From the NCBI GenBank assembly GCA_963576725.1, contig OY755241.1:32614853-32678852 (forward strand): 64,000 bases of DNA, written 5' to 3'. Shown piece after piece: positions 34,612 through 45,242 of the stretch. The notes beneath the pieces were generated by a model. The model worked only from the letters and a program-made list of their open reading frames with translations, searched no databases and had not been told where the DNA came from. A program made the position numbers and the translations under genes. Source of the stretch: Azorinus chamasolen. Its lineage: Eukaryota; Mollusca; Bivalvia; Cardiida; Solecurtidae. The stretch's first letter is position 1; each line of letters begins with the position of its first letter.

Positions 34612-37600
34612 ATGGCGTCTATTCTGTCTATCAGGCTGCGAGCATGTTCGCACACGAAGGGGGTGAACGTGCTCAGGCCAATTGCCAATAAACTGAGCAT
34701 GCGAGATATTTTTTTGGAACACCACCCACCCCCCGACCATCCGCCCCTCGATAAGAGCAAGCAAGACTTCGTCATTCAAGGGTTTCACAAAGACGAAAAA
34801 GAGGTTTGTACAAATTATAGTTCTCCATTCCGAAATCGAAAGTAGAATACCACAACACGGATGGCGACGTTTTGTTGCTCTAATTTTATTTCTAACACGC
34901 CACTCACAGATATTTTTAGAATCAGAATTGTTTGACCCTACCCAACAAGGTCTTTTGAAAATGGGTCTTCGAACATCTTCAGGAGTTTTCGAAACATTTC
35001 CGGCAACTCATGAAGATGTCAGAAGACCCATTTTTGCAAGTCAATGCTCATATAGTAAAATTTGGGTTTACAGGGATATATATTATTTTATTTTCTTTGC
35101 TCCAAAGTACAGAGATTGTGGGTGCTCGCTAGAACCACCTCATTTCAGGTGTGTGTTTTGATCTTTACCCAAATCAATGTTTTGAGCAAAAACAATAATA
35201 ATAAAACATTCATTTTTTATCTGATCATATTTTAAAAGCTTTTTAACAGCACTATATATTGCATGGACAAGTCTGCATAATGTTTTTTTTTTGTATATTA
35301 TTGACAATAAAACATTATAATTTTGACATGTATTATATTGACAGGAAGGAATGGTTTTGCACAACTCCCTGATTGTTGGTGATCTTGCCAAGTTTGATAT
35401 CAAGTATCTGACCTTCGAATGCAAAGCCGATGAAGAGCTACAAGAGGCAAAGGCTGTATGTCGAGATGTCACTAGAAAAGCGGCTAATGCTTTTGAAATA
35501 CTCATGGCAAAGGGCCGAAGCCTTCCAAAGAAAAGGAAAAACAGGTATTAATGAATGGATAATAGCACCAATGTGCACCAAGTACTGATTAACCATGAAA
35601 GTGGATTACACCTGCCAAGGAACAGTGTTAATAGGTTAACTGACCACCCTATATATCTTAAATACTGTTGAAAAAGGGCGAAAGAACACAATCATTCACT
35701 CACCTTTTTTACATTGTATTATGCATGTTCTTGTACATGTATTTACAGTTCGGGCATGAAAGATGAACTAAATCGAAAAGACGAGCTGTACAATGACCTC
35801 ATTGATTCCTATTTCAACAAAAACAACTTAGACTTTCCAAAAGGGTCCGTTGATGAAGATGGTGGCTACTTTGTACAGGTATTATATGATATTCTACTTT
35901 ATAGTGAAGCTAGGGGTATAAATTACAGGACTTTGACTTTTACTAAGCACAACTGGGGTTTGCAAGGGTTAACATAATGTGTCTTGTTTGTTTTTTTTAC
36001 TAAAATATAGATTGAAGGTACTTAATATTAATTCGATTGCATATTTGGGTGTTTATTTCATTAGATTGAATAATACACTGTTAACATAACATTTTTAGTT
36101 TTTTAAAATTTGGGTTAAAAATCTATAACTATAAAATGCTGTCAAATTCTATTTTAATAGATACCACCTGATACAGATATCATAATTGGTAAGAGTGGAT
36201 GTTGTATGACATGTAAATCATAGCTGCTATTCCTAATTAACCTGCTCCTTTAACACACCTCTTTCACATATAATGCAAAAGTCGTCTCCTTTCTTCTTCT
36301 TCATAATATGCTAATGGTGGTTGGTTGCTTTAAAATGTAGCATCATATTGGTAAGAGTGGATGCAGTCGGACATGTAAATCATAGCTGCTATTCCTAATT
36401 AACCTGCCCCTTTAACACACCTCTTTCACATATTATTACAAACGTCTTCTCCTTTCTTCTTCTTCTGACATAAATAATGCTTGGTGGATGGTTTCTTTAA
36501 AATAAATGTAACATAATACAAGGTTAATTTAGCAAAATACATGTACTAAAATACTGGTGGTGGTTTTAATTCAACATTAACTCTGCATGCTGGGTAATTT
36601 CACAGGTCACTGCTGTGTGTTACTCACATTTTTGTTACAAATAAAGCTTCTTCTTAATGCTGACTTGTTAAAATTTAAAATCTGAATCTCAAATAGAGCC
36701 AATTTATCTTGATGTATACTACTTGCTGTGGCTTGAAATCCTTCCCACTGCATGCAAATTGTTAAATCTGACACTGAAAGAATATGGTGGTATAGTCTTT
36801 TATTTTAACACTGACCTTTGTGACAAGGAAAGGCTATCCTTTAAGCCTTACCTGACATTTTACTTTTCCATTTTTCATCAAACCACATATAAATGACTAG
36901 TTGTTAGATCTTAGGTAAGCCACTGGTTCTTTTGATTGCACATTCGTTTCTATTTCAGGTGATCTGTAATGCCTTGTGGTATATTACGAACCAACATACA
37001 ACTATCAATGGAGCAGCTTTAAGACAGAAGGATGTCCAGCCAGTACCAGAAGTATTCGATGATTTCACCGGATATAATGAAACAAAACGCAAAAAAGTGA
37101 AGTCTGATCAGTTATCTGTTGGTCAGCTTAAGTCTCATAGTGAGGCTCTGTATGCTTTATTGCTCAAACCTGTTGTGAAGTCTTCAGCAGCTTGGGTTAA
37201 AGCACATGATGACATTAAAGCTTTAGCAGATTGTTTACATTCATATATGACTTATCTGGACCGCCAAGCAGTCACTCAGAATATCAATCATTACTTAGAA
37301 CACCCAGTCAGAACTGTAGCAGAACATACTACAGTTGAACATAGGGCAAAATGTGGAGATGTCAGAAAACAATATGTCTTATTAGACCGAGCAGTTGTTG
37401 AAGCAGGATTACAAAATCCAGTCGTGTTTAATGAGGAAGAACATTTAAGTGTATCATTTGAAAGTAACCTTCAAAGGCATAGGTATCTTCAAAATCTGCA
37501 GCTGTCCGTTCCTGTTGACATATTTAGGTTCTGTCCAGGAGGGTCTGTGGCCACAAGCATGTGTTTTGTACAAACGGTTGATAACCGCTCTGAGCCAGAA

Positions 37601-39826
37601 ATGCTAACTGAATGCACCCGAATGGCTTGTAAATTGAAAGATATTTTCAAGGAGTACCACACCAGAATGCAACGTAAACTTTTCAAAGATCGTTTAAGTA
37701 ATGTTGCTTCAGTGCTACCTTCAGTCGCTGATCTGATATATAAAGAGCTGTGTTTAGACTCATCTGCTGCCGCCCACCCAGACACTCAGGAAAGGCTAAG
37801 GTTGGTATTCCTAGGTGAAGAGGGTCTCTTGGCAGATTTGCGACATCTAAATCCTGGGCGTCCATCAGGTAAGTATGATGTTTTCTTTCAACATCTTTCA
37901 GAACTAGTTGAAGAAGTCACTGCAGCTGATGAGAGGAGGCACAACACCTGTCACCTGTCTGAATGGATTTCCCTTTCCGACCTCATCCAGTCAGCTGAAA
38001 ATAGATGTCCTAAGGATACCCCAATACCATCCAAGAGTCTGGTAAGGCTGCAGTTTGCACCAAAAAACCCTTATGCAAAAACTGCCACTTCTTTTACATC
38101 TAAAATTGATGTTCAGTACAAGATACAACGCAGGCAGCTAAGGCTTAGCCACCCAGACCAACACTATTGTGCTGCCTTACTTAAGTACATGAAAGAAAAG
38201 GCTGTTGAGCTCGGTGACCAATGCATAATGGTTTGCTGCGATGACAAGGCCAAAGTGGCGTTTGGAGAGCCTGGATTTTCCATATCAACCGGTGTCCGAG
38301 GCAAGCAGACAATAGCTCCCACTTCAACGACTTTGGTTGCAGGTGATCATGATATGGGGAAGGCTTCCTTAACCCCATCTGTGGTTCTGAATGTTGATGT
38401 ACCTGAAAATGCAACGAAGTCTTTTGTTAGAGGCCAGGTAAGTGTCATTGTCAACGACTCTGTTTTTCAAGGATCAACACCCTTTCGTCATGCTGTAGCT
38501 CTGGCTAAAGTAGTGCCCCTGAAGGAGACTAAAATTCTCCTAAAATACAGTGATGGTGGGACAGACCACAGAAATACTCTAGAAGCAGTACGCTGTGCAG
38601 CAATATGCTTATTTAGGGAATACAACCTTGATTTGGTAATTCTTGCTAGATGTGCCCCAGGCCATAGCTGGCAAAATCCAGCAGAAAGGGTCATGAGCAT
38701 ATTAAACCTTGGGTTACAGAATTGTTCACTAGAGCGAAATCAAAGCGAGGAGAAATTTGAAGAAGTATTGAAAAGATGTGGAAGCATGAAAGAGATAAGA
38801 GAGAAGGCATCAAAGGTTACAGGTCTGAGGGATGCTTGGATAGATTCTGTTGAGCCAGTACACTCTGCTGTCAGGAATAGATTTGCTAGGCTTAAGCTGA
38901 AAGAAAAACCCTTCATTACAGCAGATCCCGTCAGTGAACATGAAATTGATCTTCTGAAGAGACATCTTAGAGAGATCTTCCCAGATCTAGACCTAGAGAA
39001 GCTACAAAAGGTGTTTACCAAGAAGAGTGCTACCTACCAAGCTTGGACAAAAGCCCATTGTAGGGAAAGACAGTATAGCTACCAGATTAGGAAGTGTGAT
39101 GACCCTTCCTGCTGCATTCCGGCAACATCATCCCCAGATCAGCTAGCTTGGCTGCCAGATCCAGTACTTGGGGAGGACAAAGAACACTATTTGAAGTACA
39201 ATGAGGTGAATGGCATGGAAACAACTGAAGATGACAGGCCAACCTTGAAAAAAGTTGAGAAACCTAAAGCCTCCAAAGCAGTAGTAGTTCAACCTACCCC
39301 TGTTGCTGACTCTGCAGAGCACCAGGTAAGTACTGAGACTGCACTAGAGTCTACAGCTTGTGTAGAAAACCATGCCCTCTATACTTCACAACATGCAAGG
39401 TTGACTATCCCCTGCATAGAATGTAGAAAACCCAGAATCATCTACAGTAAGGTAAGACCAAGCCAAAGACAGAAGGTTGCACTAGCAATGTTGTTAAGCG
39501 AGTTTGATTATACATGTGGTGCCCCATTCACACCACCAGATAATCCTTTGCACGGCAAGCTTGTGTGCAGGTCCAGTTTGTCTTGTAGTTCTCCAGTGGA
39601 AACTCCATATTATGGTAAAAATGATTTGACAAATCCTAAAGACATCTGTGCCCACTGTGGCATTGAAGATACACCTGCTGATTTGGGCTTACTGAAAAGA
39701 TACAAGACTGTTCTCCCTATTTGTGAGGAATGTACTTCAAAGGGTAAGACTGCAATTGTCTACAGGCCATTTGGCAAGTCCTCCCAACTGAATTGTAGCA
39801 TGCTTGTCATTGACATGGTTCATTAA
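34612..39826 (+). CDS. Four-exon DDE transposase-like gene, about 1130 aa
   Basis: Exons 34612-34803, 35345-35544, 35749-35878 and 36959-39826, with GT-AG borders and matching phases. The large last exon is fully open. Candidate catalytic residues: D in CCDDKAKVAFGEPG (38239-38244), D in YSDGGTDHRN (38552) and E in CAPGHSWQNPAERVMS (38684), giving D-43-E spacing as in an RNase H-fold transposase or integrase. The C-terminal part is a Cys-rich zinc region (PCIECRKPRIIYSK, CAHCG, ICEEC). I know similar uncharacterised proteins in invertebrate genomes but cannot assign a superfamily. It lies inside the polymerase 5' region of Polinton B. The last about 15 residues (after RPFGK) appear to be antisense Polinton sequence. 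No inverted ends or target duplication were found. Confidence 0.7.
36179..36468. repeat. 173-bp tandem duplication in intron 3 of the DDE gene
   Basis: Copies start at 36179 and 36352 and share GTAAGAGTGGATG, GACATGTAAATCATAGCTGC and CTTTAACACACCTCTTTCAC. Non-coding. Confidence 0.8.
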
Positions 39827-40331
39827 ATCGTCTGATTTCGCGAACACCTCTTCACAACATCTACATTGAAAGGGTACCTGTGTATTTCCTACATCTGCTA
39901 AATGCACTTCTTTGGTGTCTTCTAAGATTCCCTGGGTTAGAGAACGTCTTTACACATACTGTACACTCAACATTACCACTTTTTTTCGATGGTGCAATTC
40001 CGTGTTGTTTCTTCTTATGGGCAGTCAAATTATCCCGTCTGTTAAAGGTGATATCACATAGGTTGCATTTAAACCGTGACACATGACTTAGTTGATGTCG
40101 CTTGTAATTTGCTAAGGTTTTTAGCGTTTTCCCACAGGAATCACAGGTGTACCCATGTTTTTTATCTAGATCATCCACGGCTTGCACTAATAAGTCCTCA
40201 TCTGTATCACTAAAGTCTGGTCGTGGATCATCCACAGCCTGCACTAATATATCCTCGTCTGTGTCACTAAAATCGGGTCGTGAACACTTGTGACTCCTAC
40301 AGTCAGGTATATTGTCCGCTTTTCTCTTCAT
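39785..40331 (-). pseudogene. C2H2 zinc-finger segment of Polinton B polymerase region
   Basis: Starts MKRKADNIPDC (ATG at 40331). An 18-residue acidic unit (PDFSDTDEDILVQAVDD) is duplicated, then come C2H2 fingers: YTCDSCGKTLKTLANYKRHQ, FKCNLCDITFNRRDNLTAH and ECTVCVKTFSNPGNLRRHQ. The annotated frame stops at 39861, but in another frame the next finger continues (FQCRCCEEVFAKSDDLMNH), so there is a frameshift near 39890. Polinton A has fingers in the same place, directly before its polymerase. The DDE gene cuts in at about 39780, separating this from the polymerase body. Confidence 0.65.
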
Positions 40332-40334
40332 GGT

Positions 40335-40863
40335 ATCTGTAAAAACTTTTGTCCCCTCGCTCAGAACCTACAATGTCATTCATATACGAATTAAACACTA
40401 TCGTGTTTGAGTGATAGTCCCAATGAATGTGATACTCGAGTGTAAACGACCCCCTTCGTGTATCATAGTATGGTCAACGTTATCAAATTGTAGTTACTCG
40501 TCTCAAACTAATTTGTACAAAGTAGTAAGCTGATTCAATCTGATACCGAAACAGATATCGGTGATAGTTAAAATCACATATCGGTGATAGTTAAAATCAT
40601 ATGCTTCTAGAAGATTAGACACTTGCAAAGCAGAATATGTAAATGTAGCACTGCGTACTCCTCTGTGAATAACATAAATCTCTCTGGATCAATCATAGTG
40701 CCATTCGTTAGAAGCACAAAACAGTATGTGCACTCGGTTTTCCTCAGTGAATGAACTACTTTAATGTTAGTTTGTATCATCATCAACAACCCTCAGCAAC
40801 CCTGCAAAAAAAAAAAAAAAAAAAAGAGAAGAGAGTTTACAATGAAAAACGAATATACATACC
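40335..40863 (-). other. Unassigned Polinton B stretch with T21 tract
   Basis: Minus strand: after gene Y there is a possible very short intron of about 60 nt (GTATGTATA … T21GCAG, about 40804-40862), followed by an open frame with IQTNIKVVHSLRKTECTYCF (40607-40789). No domain. It may be the 3' part of Y or a separate small gene. 40340-40600 holds a short direct repeat (ATCGGTGATAGTTAAAATCA). Confidence 0.3.
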
Positions 40864-41244
40864 CTATACTTTATAATTGATCCACGGTCGATCTAGAGAC
40901 TCAGTTTTTTTCTGTGCTTTTTTTCTCCTAACAACCGTCTTCACAGGTCGTTCAACGTACCACCGTGGTGATGGTGTGTTGATTGCAGTATGTTCGGATT
41001 CACTATTGTTTGTATCTCCCGAGAGTGACTCTTTTTGTTCATTCCGATCATTGTCTTTCGGTTGTTCGTCCTTTTCCAAAGGACGAGTATCACTGACAGC
41101 AGCAGCAGAAGAAACGGTCTCTTTATTGCGGGCACCTATGATCATCTCTTTAGAGCCTCCAACCTGATTTTCCTGTCTTTGACCTAATTGCTCTAACAAT
41201 CGTTCATACCTCAGTTTTGAAAGCAAAACCAGCTCACTTGCCAT
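40864..41244 (-). CDS. Polinton B small protein Y
   Basis: 126 aa from an ATG 26 nt after the end of X. N-terminus MASELVLLSKLRYERLLEQL, a short amphipathic motif seen in small proteins encoded next to Polinton structural genes; then a polar Ser/Glu/Asp-rich linker; then a basic C-terminus (VKTVVRRKKAQKKTE). No catalytic motif. A virion or DNA-binding role is possible from charge and position only. Confidence 0.5.
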   Translation of the reverse strand: MASELVLLSKLRYERLLEQLGQRQENQVGGSKEMIIGARNKETVSSAAAVSDTRPLEKDEQPKDNDRNEQKESLSGDTNNSESEHTAINTPSPRWYVERPVKTVVRRKKAQKKTESLDRPWINYKV

Positions 41245-41270
41245 GTTTTATAACTCGGGTAAAATCGCTT

Positions 41271-41555
41271 TTAATACTTTCTGAATGTGTACAAAATACT
41301 GTTGGAGGAGACGTTGACGAGACTCTGTTGATATACCTTTACTGACAAATCGTCGAATAACAGTTTTGTGTTTCTCATGGTTGTTTTATCCTTAGCAGAT
41401 AATGAACGACTCCCTCTGATAACGTTATACACAATTTGTACAATCGCTTGCAATTGCATAGGCTGAACTGTTCGTAGTAATGCACGCTGTTGAGACGGTG
41501 TTGTAGTAAGCAGAAGTCTCAAAAATGGCGCTTCTTGTCGAATCAATTTATTCAT
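41271..41555 (-). CDS. Polinton B small protein X
   Basis: 94 aa, mainly helical: FLRLLLTTTPSQQRALLRTV, MQLQAIVQIVYNVIRGS, then a basic helix and a QQSL-type end. Its ATG overlaps the stop codon of the ATPase (ATGA) once Polinton A is ignored, so the two were translationally adjacent. The same protein type follows the polymerase in Polinton A (TQLKVVLEAIYNVLRG), so X is a conserved Polinton gene. Function unknown. Confidence 0.6.
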   Translation of the reverse strand: MNKLIRQEAPFLRLLLTTTPSQQRALLRTVQPMQLQAIVQIVYNVIRGSRSLSAKDKTTMRNTKLLFDDLSVKVYQQSLVNVSSNSILYTFRKY

Positions 41556-41581
41556 GATGTCCGCTCAGCTTGATACACAAT

Positions 41582-42081
41582 AGTAGTATAGTGTACGCGC
41601 CAGCTTCCTTGATTGATGTGCGCTGTGCTGTGCTCAAAACCCCGTATAATCGGGATCGCACAGCCCAGGGACCACCGAACCGGAAAGGACTGTCAAGGAA
41701 CCGTCAGAGAATTGGGGGGGGGGGTGTAATATCTCGCAGACGTTTTACCACGCAGACGTTTTCTTTATTGAATTGAATTTATTTAATTTTTGTCAAATCC
41801 CAAGCTCGTAAACAGCGTGTATCGCTGTGTGTCTGTATGTCTCTAGCTAGTGTCCAATCCTAGTCAAAAACAAACTACCGCCATACTAATGTTGGACAGG
41901 GTAGACCCCGTAACTGACAACTATACCATTCAGATTTTTCTATTTTAAGCTGACCACAATTTATGAAAAAAACTTAAAACTCATATACACATGTTTTGAA
42001 TACCTGACACCCAGGCCAAAGGAATCTCATTAGTGATGTCATCCATCGGGTATGACAACCTATTTATCATTTTAATGAAAT
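41582..42081 (+). repeat. Left terminal inverted repeat of Polinton A
   Basis: Begins AGTAGTATAGTGTACGC, contains a G run (about 41714-41725) and ends TTTAATGAAAT. It matches 59968-60474 in reverse with scattered mismatches and a length change in the G run. A further inverted block (TCAGCGGGGTATGATTAAAA) lies just inside at about 42164-42202. Confidence 0.95.
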
Positions 42082-42344
42082 GCCTAGACACCAAAAGACT
42101 ATTGCCTCACGTTTTAGATTAAACTGTCACCGAGGCGTAATAAGAGATAAGCGAACAAAAGAAGGATGTAATTGAATTCAGCGGGGTATGATTAAAATGA
42201 AGCGCGCGAACTACTAACATATAGAAAAAGCGCGCGAACTACTAACATATAGAAAAAGCGTACAAGTCACCTATTCCGCGCTTGAAAACAGGCACCCAGT
42301 CTGTATGAAAGATTCTACCATTTCCCGCCGCCCTAAACTCTCTC

Positions 42345-42353
42345 TATATAAAG
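42345..42353 (+). promoter_or_regulatory. TATA box for the Polinton A polymerase transcript
   Basis: TATATAAAG lies between the TIR and a leader. About 30 bp downstream (42375 on) is a plausible start region. The leader ends at 42468 with a strong donor (TTAGAG|GTAAGT), and the matching acceptor (TTGCAG|ATGG) is at 44575, directly before the polymerase ATG. So the transcript probably has an untranslated first exon and a 2.1-kb intron. Confidence 0.55.
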
Positions 42354-42485
42354 AGCCCCAAACAGCCCATCACATTTACCAAAAACGTTCTCTTACAGTT
42401 CACAACAATATTTGTTAAAAAAATCGGAATTTTGTTTTTTTGTAAAGACTGAATATACTTTCTTAGAGGTAAGTTTTGTCTTAAT

Positions 42486-43003
42486 TTATTTTATTCTACT
42501 AGCCTGTTTAATGTGTGTGTATATGTGTGTCTATCTGTCTGTGTGTCGATAATAGGCTGACCACTAGTATTAGGTTGAAATAGTTCAGTCTATGTATAAG
42601 ATACCAGGTTTAAGATCTGGCTTATTGTATATGTGTGTGTCTGTCTGTCTGTATGTGTGTGTGCCTGTTAGTCTGTCTGTCTGTCTGTCTGTGTGTCGAT
42701 ATTAGGCTGACCACTTGTATTAGGTTGAAATAGTTCAGTCTATGTATAAGATACCAGATTTAAGATCTGGCTTATTGTGTATTTGTGTGTGTGTCTGTCT
42801 ATCTGTCTGTATGTGTGTGTTCCTGTCAGTCTGTCTGTCTGTGTGTCGACAATAGGCTGAGCACTAGTATTAGGTTGATTGATTGATTGAGTTGGGTTTT
42901 ACGGCACCGCGACACATAAGATGGTCATATGGCGTCGAAGTATTAGGTTGAAATAGTTCAGTCTATGTATAAGATACCAGGTTTAAGATCTGGCTTATTG
43001 TGC
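42486..43003 (+). repeat. Tandem TGTCTGTCTG / ATTAGGTTGAAATAG repeat in the leader intron
   Basis: Three copies of a unit of about 150-170 bp: a TGTGTCTGTCTG microsatellite, TAGGCTGACCACT, ATTAGGTTGAAATAGTTCAG and TAAGATCTGGCTTATTG. The third copy is split by a LINE tail (42879-42938). Confidence 0.75.
42879..42938 (-). mobile_element. 60-bp LINE 3' tail with 13-bp target duplication
   Basis: (TTGA)n then GTTGGGTTTTACGGCACCGCGAC, related to the LINE 3' ends at 19009 and 29758. Flanked by AGTATTAGGTTGA at 42866-42878 and 42939-42951. It is the shortest clear retrotransposition product in the window. Confidence 0.75.
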
Positions 43004-43009
43004 GTGAAT

Positions 43010-44575
43010 ATTTGTAGTCTTATTGTTAAAAGGCTGACTAGTGTGATGTTTCAAAGAAATAAAATTTTAGTCATATATGTAAGTTATAACGTTTAAGATT
43101 GAGCGTATTTGGCAATGTGTTATCCGTCTTGGAACTAAACTGATCGTTAATACGCTGACTAGTACGTAGATGCGATATCGTAGCTGTAGACTGATGATTA
43201 ATTTGGCTGCCAATAGAGCTACGTTACAGTATCTAACTAGTACCCTGTTTAAAATAAATAAATAAAAGTCGACGTATAGTATACATCGCTTAAGATTAAG
43301 TATATTGCAGTCACTGAGATAGCTACCTTTATCCAAATCATTAGAAAACAACAGCAACACTAATCTTACCTTTATAGAGTAGCACACCTGTATTCCGATT
43401 TTATCCATAATATACTTATCCATTATATACTTGCACTGAAGTTATCCTTTTATTGCCCACAAAATATTCCATTTTATGTTACTATGGTGTGAATAAAACA
43501 ATCACGCTCTTTTAACATTCGGAGACAATCTTTTTTGTAGGTATCAGATGCCTTGTTATTTCTGTCTCCGACCTAAAAGTTTGGTATGTTGTACAAAATT
43601 TCGGACGAGACACACGTTAAACTCGAAATAGCAAGGCATGTCTTTTATCATCATTCTCCTTCATTCAGCAGACGATTTCAACCTTTATTGGCTAGGTCTA
43701 AATAGTGATGATAGTGTTAACGCAATGGTTAAATCCAAAACAATTCAGCACCATAAACTGTCAGCGCTTAACACGGCTTTATATTCCCGACTACTGCTGT
43801 TAACCTTGTAATGTAAACTTGTCAAATTGGCCACATGTATATTCGTTACTAAGCGACAGAGTGTATTTTTCGCTGATGCGTTAAATCGTGTACATCCAAA
43901 TTAGGTTTAAAAATGGTATTTGCTTAAAATTCTGTGTTTTTATGCTCTGTATCAATCTGCATTTCTGATATTAGAGAGGACTAAAAAAGTAATGTGTCAT
44001 TTTATCACAGAGTAAGTATATATTAGCTTTGATTTTATTTTGCCTTTTAATGTTTTGAACATTATTTTCCCCTTAGTTTATAAATTTTAATTATTTATGA
44101 GATGACTATTGTAAGGGAAATAACCATCACTGAAAGAGTGTTAATGCTCCGGTAGCAGTTATATGACTTAGTTAAACACCATAAGCTGCATTTAATGCGG
44201 GAAAATGCCATTTGCTTCAATGTTTCGTATAACGTTTAACTCATGTAAAGCCCACTCTCATTAGACTAAAGTATTATGTCTAGTTACCTCATGCTATTTG
44301 GATAACATAATTCTATATTTTCAATGACAGCAGTATAGATCTGCGAAAATAAACGCATTTGAAGACTATTGTATTTTAACGGAGTGGCTAATACACTTTA
44401 ACATTTCAAACTCATTGTTACTTAAGACTAACTCGTTATTGTTTATCTATTTATTTTATTTATTTTTTTAAAAAAGTTTAATTTTTTAATTATTATTATT
44501 ATTTTTGACAAATAAAAAAATCCTTTCTCTGTTCGCTATCCTAAAATGGAATAAAACGTTTACAATTCATTGCAG
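43010..44575. other. Rest of Polinton A leader intron
   Basis: AT-rich. No supported gene; ORFs here are short and lack recognisable domains. T/A-rich tracts precede the acceptor at 44575. Confidence 0.5.
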
Positions 44576-45242
44576 ATGGCCCGACCTTGCAAATGGTGTG
44601 GTGAATTCTTTAAAGACACCGAAGCACTGCGTCAACACGAGGAAAGTCACCGTGATCAAGACCGATGTGCTGCTCTCGTAAGTAGATTCATCTTACATCA
44701 GATTTTTTACCAAAAGGATTATTACTGATATAAAATTGTATGAAATACTATTATATCACTTAAATAGAGAATTCCACCAAACAGCAGTGAGTCAAAACAT
44801 TTTTTCTATGTTCTCTGTAGATAGTAAATCTGCATAATTATACAGAGGGACTGAAATGTGGATTTGTTAATGTTAAACCTTTCTTTTCATTTCAGCATGC
44901 TCCCGGAGATCAGTCAACATACCGTCATGCCTGTCACCACCACAGGTACAGGGCGTATGCTATGATAATAATCCCTTACTGAACCCTAACAAGCATGAAA
45001 ACATGGATCTGATACACCAATGAATTAAAAAATCTCGAAATGTCATGCTGCCATTTCTATCAAAGACTATATATTGACAAGGTGTTCAACTCCAAGCCTC
45101 AAATCCACAACAAGATCTACCAGTCCAGAACAAGAGGCGCGTTATTTCCGAAACAATTGGTAAAAACTCGGTACCAACAGAGAGAGAAATGAATATTGTG
45201 TCAAAAAATAAAACGGTAATAATCATATTTGCTTGTTTTCTA

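Noticed and set aside
37489..39021. Minus-strand ORFs across the DDE gene
   Set aside because: Antisense shadows of a 2.9-kb open exon with recognisable protein motifs on the plus strand.
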